Assembly: GCA_937894105.1 (NCBI GenBank)
Contig: CALCTI010000059.1
Location: forward strand, 1-6,801
DNA length: 6,801 nucleotides
Direction: 5' to 3'
Source: an uncultured cyanobacterium
Lineage (GTDB): Bacteria; Cyanobacteriota; Cyanobacteriia; CACIAM-69d
Position 1 is the stretch's first letter; each line of letters opens with the position of its first letter. The position numbers and the translations under genes were made by a program. A model generated the notes under the pieces. That model worked only from the letters and a program-made list of their open reading frames with translations, made no database searches and was not told the origin of the DNA. Shown here piece after piece: positions 5,433-6,801 of this stretch.

Positions 5433-5456
5433 GTAGCTTTATTTTTGCAACTTTAT
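5415..5456 (+). repeat. Three tandem 14-bp T-rich repeats
   Basis: The units are TTTTGTGGCTTTAT (5415-5428), TTTTGTAGCTTTAT (5429-5442) and TTTTGCAACTTTAT (5443-5456), followed by a partial TTTTAT. They differ only at positions 6-8 of the unit. The array lies between the divergent ycf49 and EamA genes. The first unit also supplies the right arm of the hairpin at 5394-5423. Confidence 0.8.
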
Positions 5457-5573
5457 TTTTATGCCCGTGTTGCCATGATTGTGTTCCTATGGCTTTACTC
5501 TCGTTGCTTTTTTCTGGTGGTTTTATTCAGCCTTGTTCATCTTAAAGTGCCACGTTAGCCAGTGACAAAATCC

Positions 5574-6530
5574 ATGAGCCGAGCTGCCGAAATTAAGCCA
5601 GTTTTAATTTTGGCCATTGGGGTCTTGGCTATTTCCACTGGAGCAATTTTCTCCCGCTGGGCAATGGTGGAGAACGCGCTCCAGGGCGACCTATCGTCCG
5701 CGCCAAATTTAGTGGGCTTTGGGTTGTTTTTGGCCGCCGGGCGAGTGGGAGTCGCGGCCATCAGCCTTCTCCCCCTTTGGCTCTATTCAAAATTTCGCCG
5801 TTCCTCCGCTCCCCTGGATCCACCGCCGCCTCGTCCGAGGTCCTGGGCTGGCTATGGCTGGGCGTTCGCCGCTGGTCTTTGCCTCGCCCTACACTTTGGC
5901 ACCTGGATTACTTCCCTGGCTTACACCTCCATTGTCGCTTCAACGGTGCTGGTAACCACCAATCCCATTTGGATTGCCCTAGCAACCTGGATTTTGTTTG
6001 GCGATCGCCCTAGCCGTCGCACCATGGGCGGAATTGCCGTTGCCCTCCTTGGCAGCGCCATTGTCAGTTGGTCTCCCCAAATCAGCGCCGGACATCAGCC
6101 GTGGTTGGGAAATTTCTTAGCCCTAGGGGGAGCCTGGGCCTTTAGCGCCTACTTTTTAATGGGACGCACTGCCCAGCGACGTGGGATTTCGCCCGGCACC
6201 TACGCCCTTGTCACCAGCGGTGTAGCGGCGATCGCCCTCGCCCCCCTCCCCGTCATCACCGGCGAAACCTACGGCTCCCATTCTCCGTGGATTTATCTAT
6301 GCGTGCTCCTCAGCGCTCTTATCCCTCAGTTGATTGGTCACAGCAGCCTGAACTGGGCCATGACCCAACTTTCACCTATCACCACCAGCCTGGTGATCCT
6401 AATTGAGCCTATCGGAGCCAGCATGTTGGGATTCTGGATTTTTGAAGAGCAGCCCAGCGTTGGGGTGGCTGTGGGGGCGATCGCCATCATTGCAGGCATC
6501 GCCCTAAGTTACGAGGGGCTTAAATCTTAG
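5574..6530 (+). CDS. EamA-family permease (drug/metabolite transporter superfamily)
   Basis: This is a 10-span inner-membrane transporter with two EamA repeats; the family exports or exchanges amino acids, nucleotide sugars, drugs and other metabolites, and the substrate cannot be read from sequence. The product has 318 aa from ATG 5574, or 322 from GTG 5562; neither has a clear Shine-Dalgarno. In the 322-residue numbering, repeat 1 spans about 12-170 and ends with TTNPIWIALATWILFGDRPS (132-151) and GGIAVALLGSAIV. Repeat 2 spans about 180-317 and ends with SPITTSLVILIEPIGASMLG (271-290), FEEQPS and VGAIAIIAGIAL. This paired P/E-rich signature is characteristic. A Pro-rich linker (84-92, DPPPPRPR nearby) separates spans 2 and 3. 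The gene diverges from ycf49 across a 253-bp spacer in which I see no convincing promoter. Confidence 0.92.
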   Translation: MSRAAEIKPVLILAIGVLAISTGAIFSRWAMVENALQGDLSSAPNLVGFGLFLAAGRVGVAAISLLPLWLYSKFRRSSAPLDPPPPRPRSWAGYGWAFAAGLCLALHFGTWITSLAYTSIVASTVLVTTNPIWIALATWILFGDRPSRRTMGGIAVALLGSAIVSWSPQISAGHQPWLGNFLALGGAWAFSAYFLMGRTAQRRGISPGTYALVTSGVAAIALAPLPVITGETYGSHSPWIYLCVLLSALIPQLIGHSSLNWAMTQLSPITTSLVILIEPIGASMLGFWIFEEQPSVGVAVGAIAIIAGIALSYEGLKS

Positions 6531-6538
6531 CTCTAGAA

Positions 6539-6582
6539 GTTGTCACAAGGGGTTGTTGTCAATTAGAGGCTGTTATCAATTA
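6539..6582 (+). repeat. Three GTTRTCA repeats at 16-17 bp spacing
   Basis: GTTGTCA begins at 6539 and 6555, and GTTATCA at 6572. The last two copies extend to GTTGTCAATTA and GTTATCAATTA (10 of 11 identical). The array starts 9 bp past the EamA stop. No function is evident. Confidence 0.5.
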
Positions 6583-6677
6583 ATCCTCTAAAGTAATAGC
6601 TGTGACGCTTTCAGCCCCTAATACTCTTTGTTTTATCGCGACCCTATTGCGACAAAGGACACTTCAAGGAGTGCTGA

Positions 6678-6725
6678 GCTTCGCCCATGCTTCGCCAACG
6701 GCAGGCTTAGCGATCGCTGGCTGCC
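6678..6725. repeat. Short direct repeat and HIP1-centred imperfect palindrome
   Basis: GCTTCGCC occurs at 6678-6685 and 6689-6696. It is followed by GGCAG (6700-6704) and CTGCC (6721-6725), which flank AGCGATCGCT (6709-6718). GCCTCGCT (6723-6730) also recurs inverted as AGCGAGGC (6782-6789). The composition resembles dispersed intergenic repeats of cyanobacteria, but I cannot assign a named family. Confidence 0.4.
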
Positions 6726-6801
6726 TCGCTACCCAATGGAGTGACTTTTATAGAGCCCATTTGAGATCTCTAAGCATTAGCAGCGAGGCGCTTGAGCATG
6801 A

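Larger units (their letters stand above)
6531..6801. other. Non-coding end region with short repeats and dyads
   Basis: I see no convincing complete gene here. It contains a 7-bp hairpin 33 nt after the EamA stop (TTAGAGG 6563-6569 with CCTCTAA 6585-6591; no T-tract, so a weak terminator candidate), three GTTRTCA motifs, and a HIP1-centred palindrome near 6700. At the edge, the minus strand from 6800 reads MLKRLAANA then a stop at 6773-6771, possibly the C-terminus of a gene entering from the right, which is unproven. Confidence 0.5.

Noticed and set aside
5489..5545. Possible 18-codon peptide MALLSLLFSGGFIQPCSS before the EamA gene
   Set aside because: No ribosome-binding site, very short, and in T-rich sequence where hydrophobic codons arise by chance.

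Overview
The window looks chromosomal and cyanobacterial. Three things point there. The octamer GCGATCGC (HIP1) occurs 14 times in 6.8 kb. A Ycf49/DUF2499 gene is present, a family of cyanobacteria and plastids. The other proteins (PepP, a stand-alone TrpG/PabA glutaminase, a HspA-type small heat-shock protein, an EamA permease) have housekeeping sequences typical of the phylum. I cannot name the genus. I see no phage, transposase, CRISPR, rRNA or tRNA.

Layout: 1-307 is intergenic, perhaps with the last codons of an upstream gene, a tandem 25-bp repeat and a -10-like box. A plus-strand gene (308-970) encodes an unrecognised protein with a coiled coil, one membrane span and a Pro-rich tail. 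The next 311 bp (971-1281) form a densely structured non-coding region: a perfect 19-bp hairpin, two tandem TTCGG-N4-CCGAAT dyads, and a leader with competing stems in front of hsp20/hspA (1282-1764, plus). Four minus-strand genes follow, read right to left: ycf49 (5320-4991), trpG (4907-4278), a Tat-exported degenerate metallo-beta-lactamase-fold protein (4176-3397) and pepP (3290-1932). A plus-strand EamA/DMT transporter (5574-6530) diverges from ycf49 across a T-rich, repeat-bearing spacer. The last 271 bp are non-coding repeats and dyads.

The genes do not form an obvious single pathway. TrpG supplies ammonia for anthranilate or aminodeoxychorismate synthesis, PepP trims X-Pro peptides, HspA holds unfolding proteins and EamA is a metabolite or drug permease. 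The minus-strand genes are spaced 83-106 bp apart, so co-transcription is possible but not shown.

I did not find a new multi-gene system. The most interesting material is regulatory, upstream of hspA: a pair of dyads resembling the K-box described for cyanobacterial groE promoters, followed by a segment that can pair either with an upstream arm (16 bp, one bulge) or with the Shine-Dalgarno region of hspA (10 of 11 positions). This is a candidate RNA thermometer or switch. Second is a dispersed repeat, present as a tandem pair at 95-144 and as a diverged inverted copy at 4248-4272.
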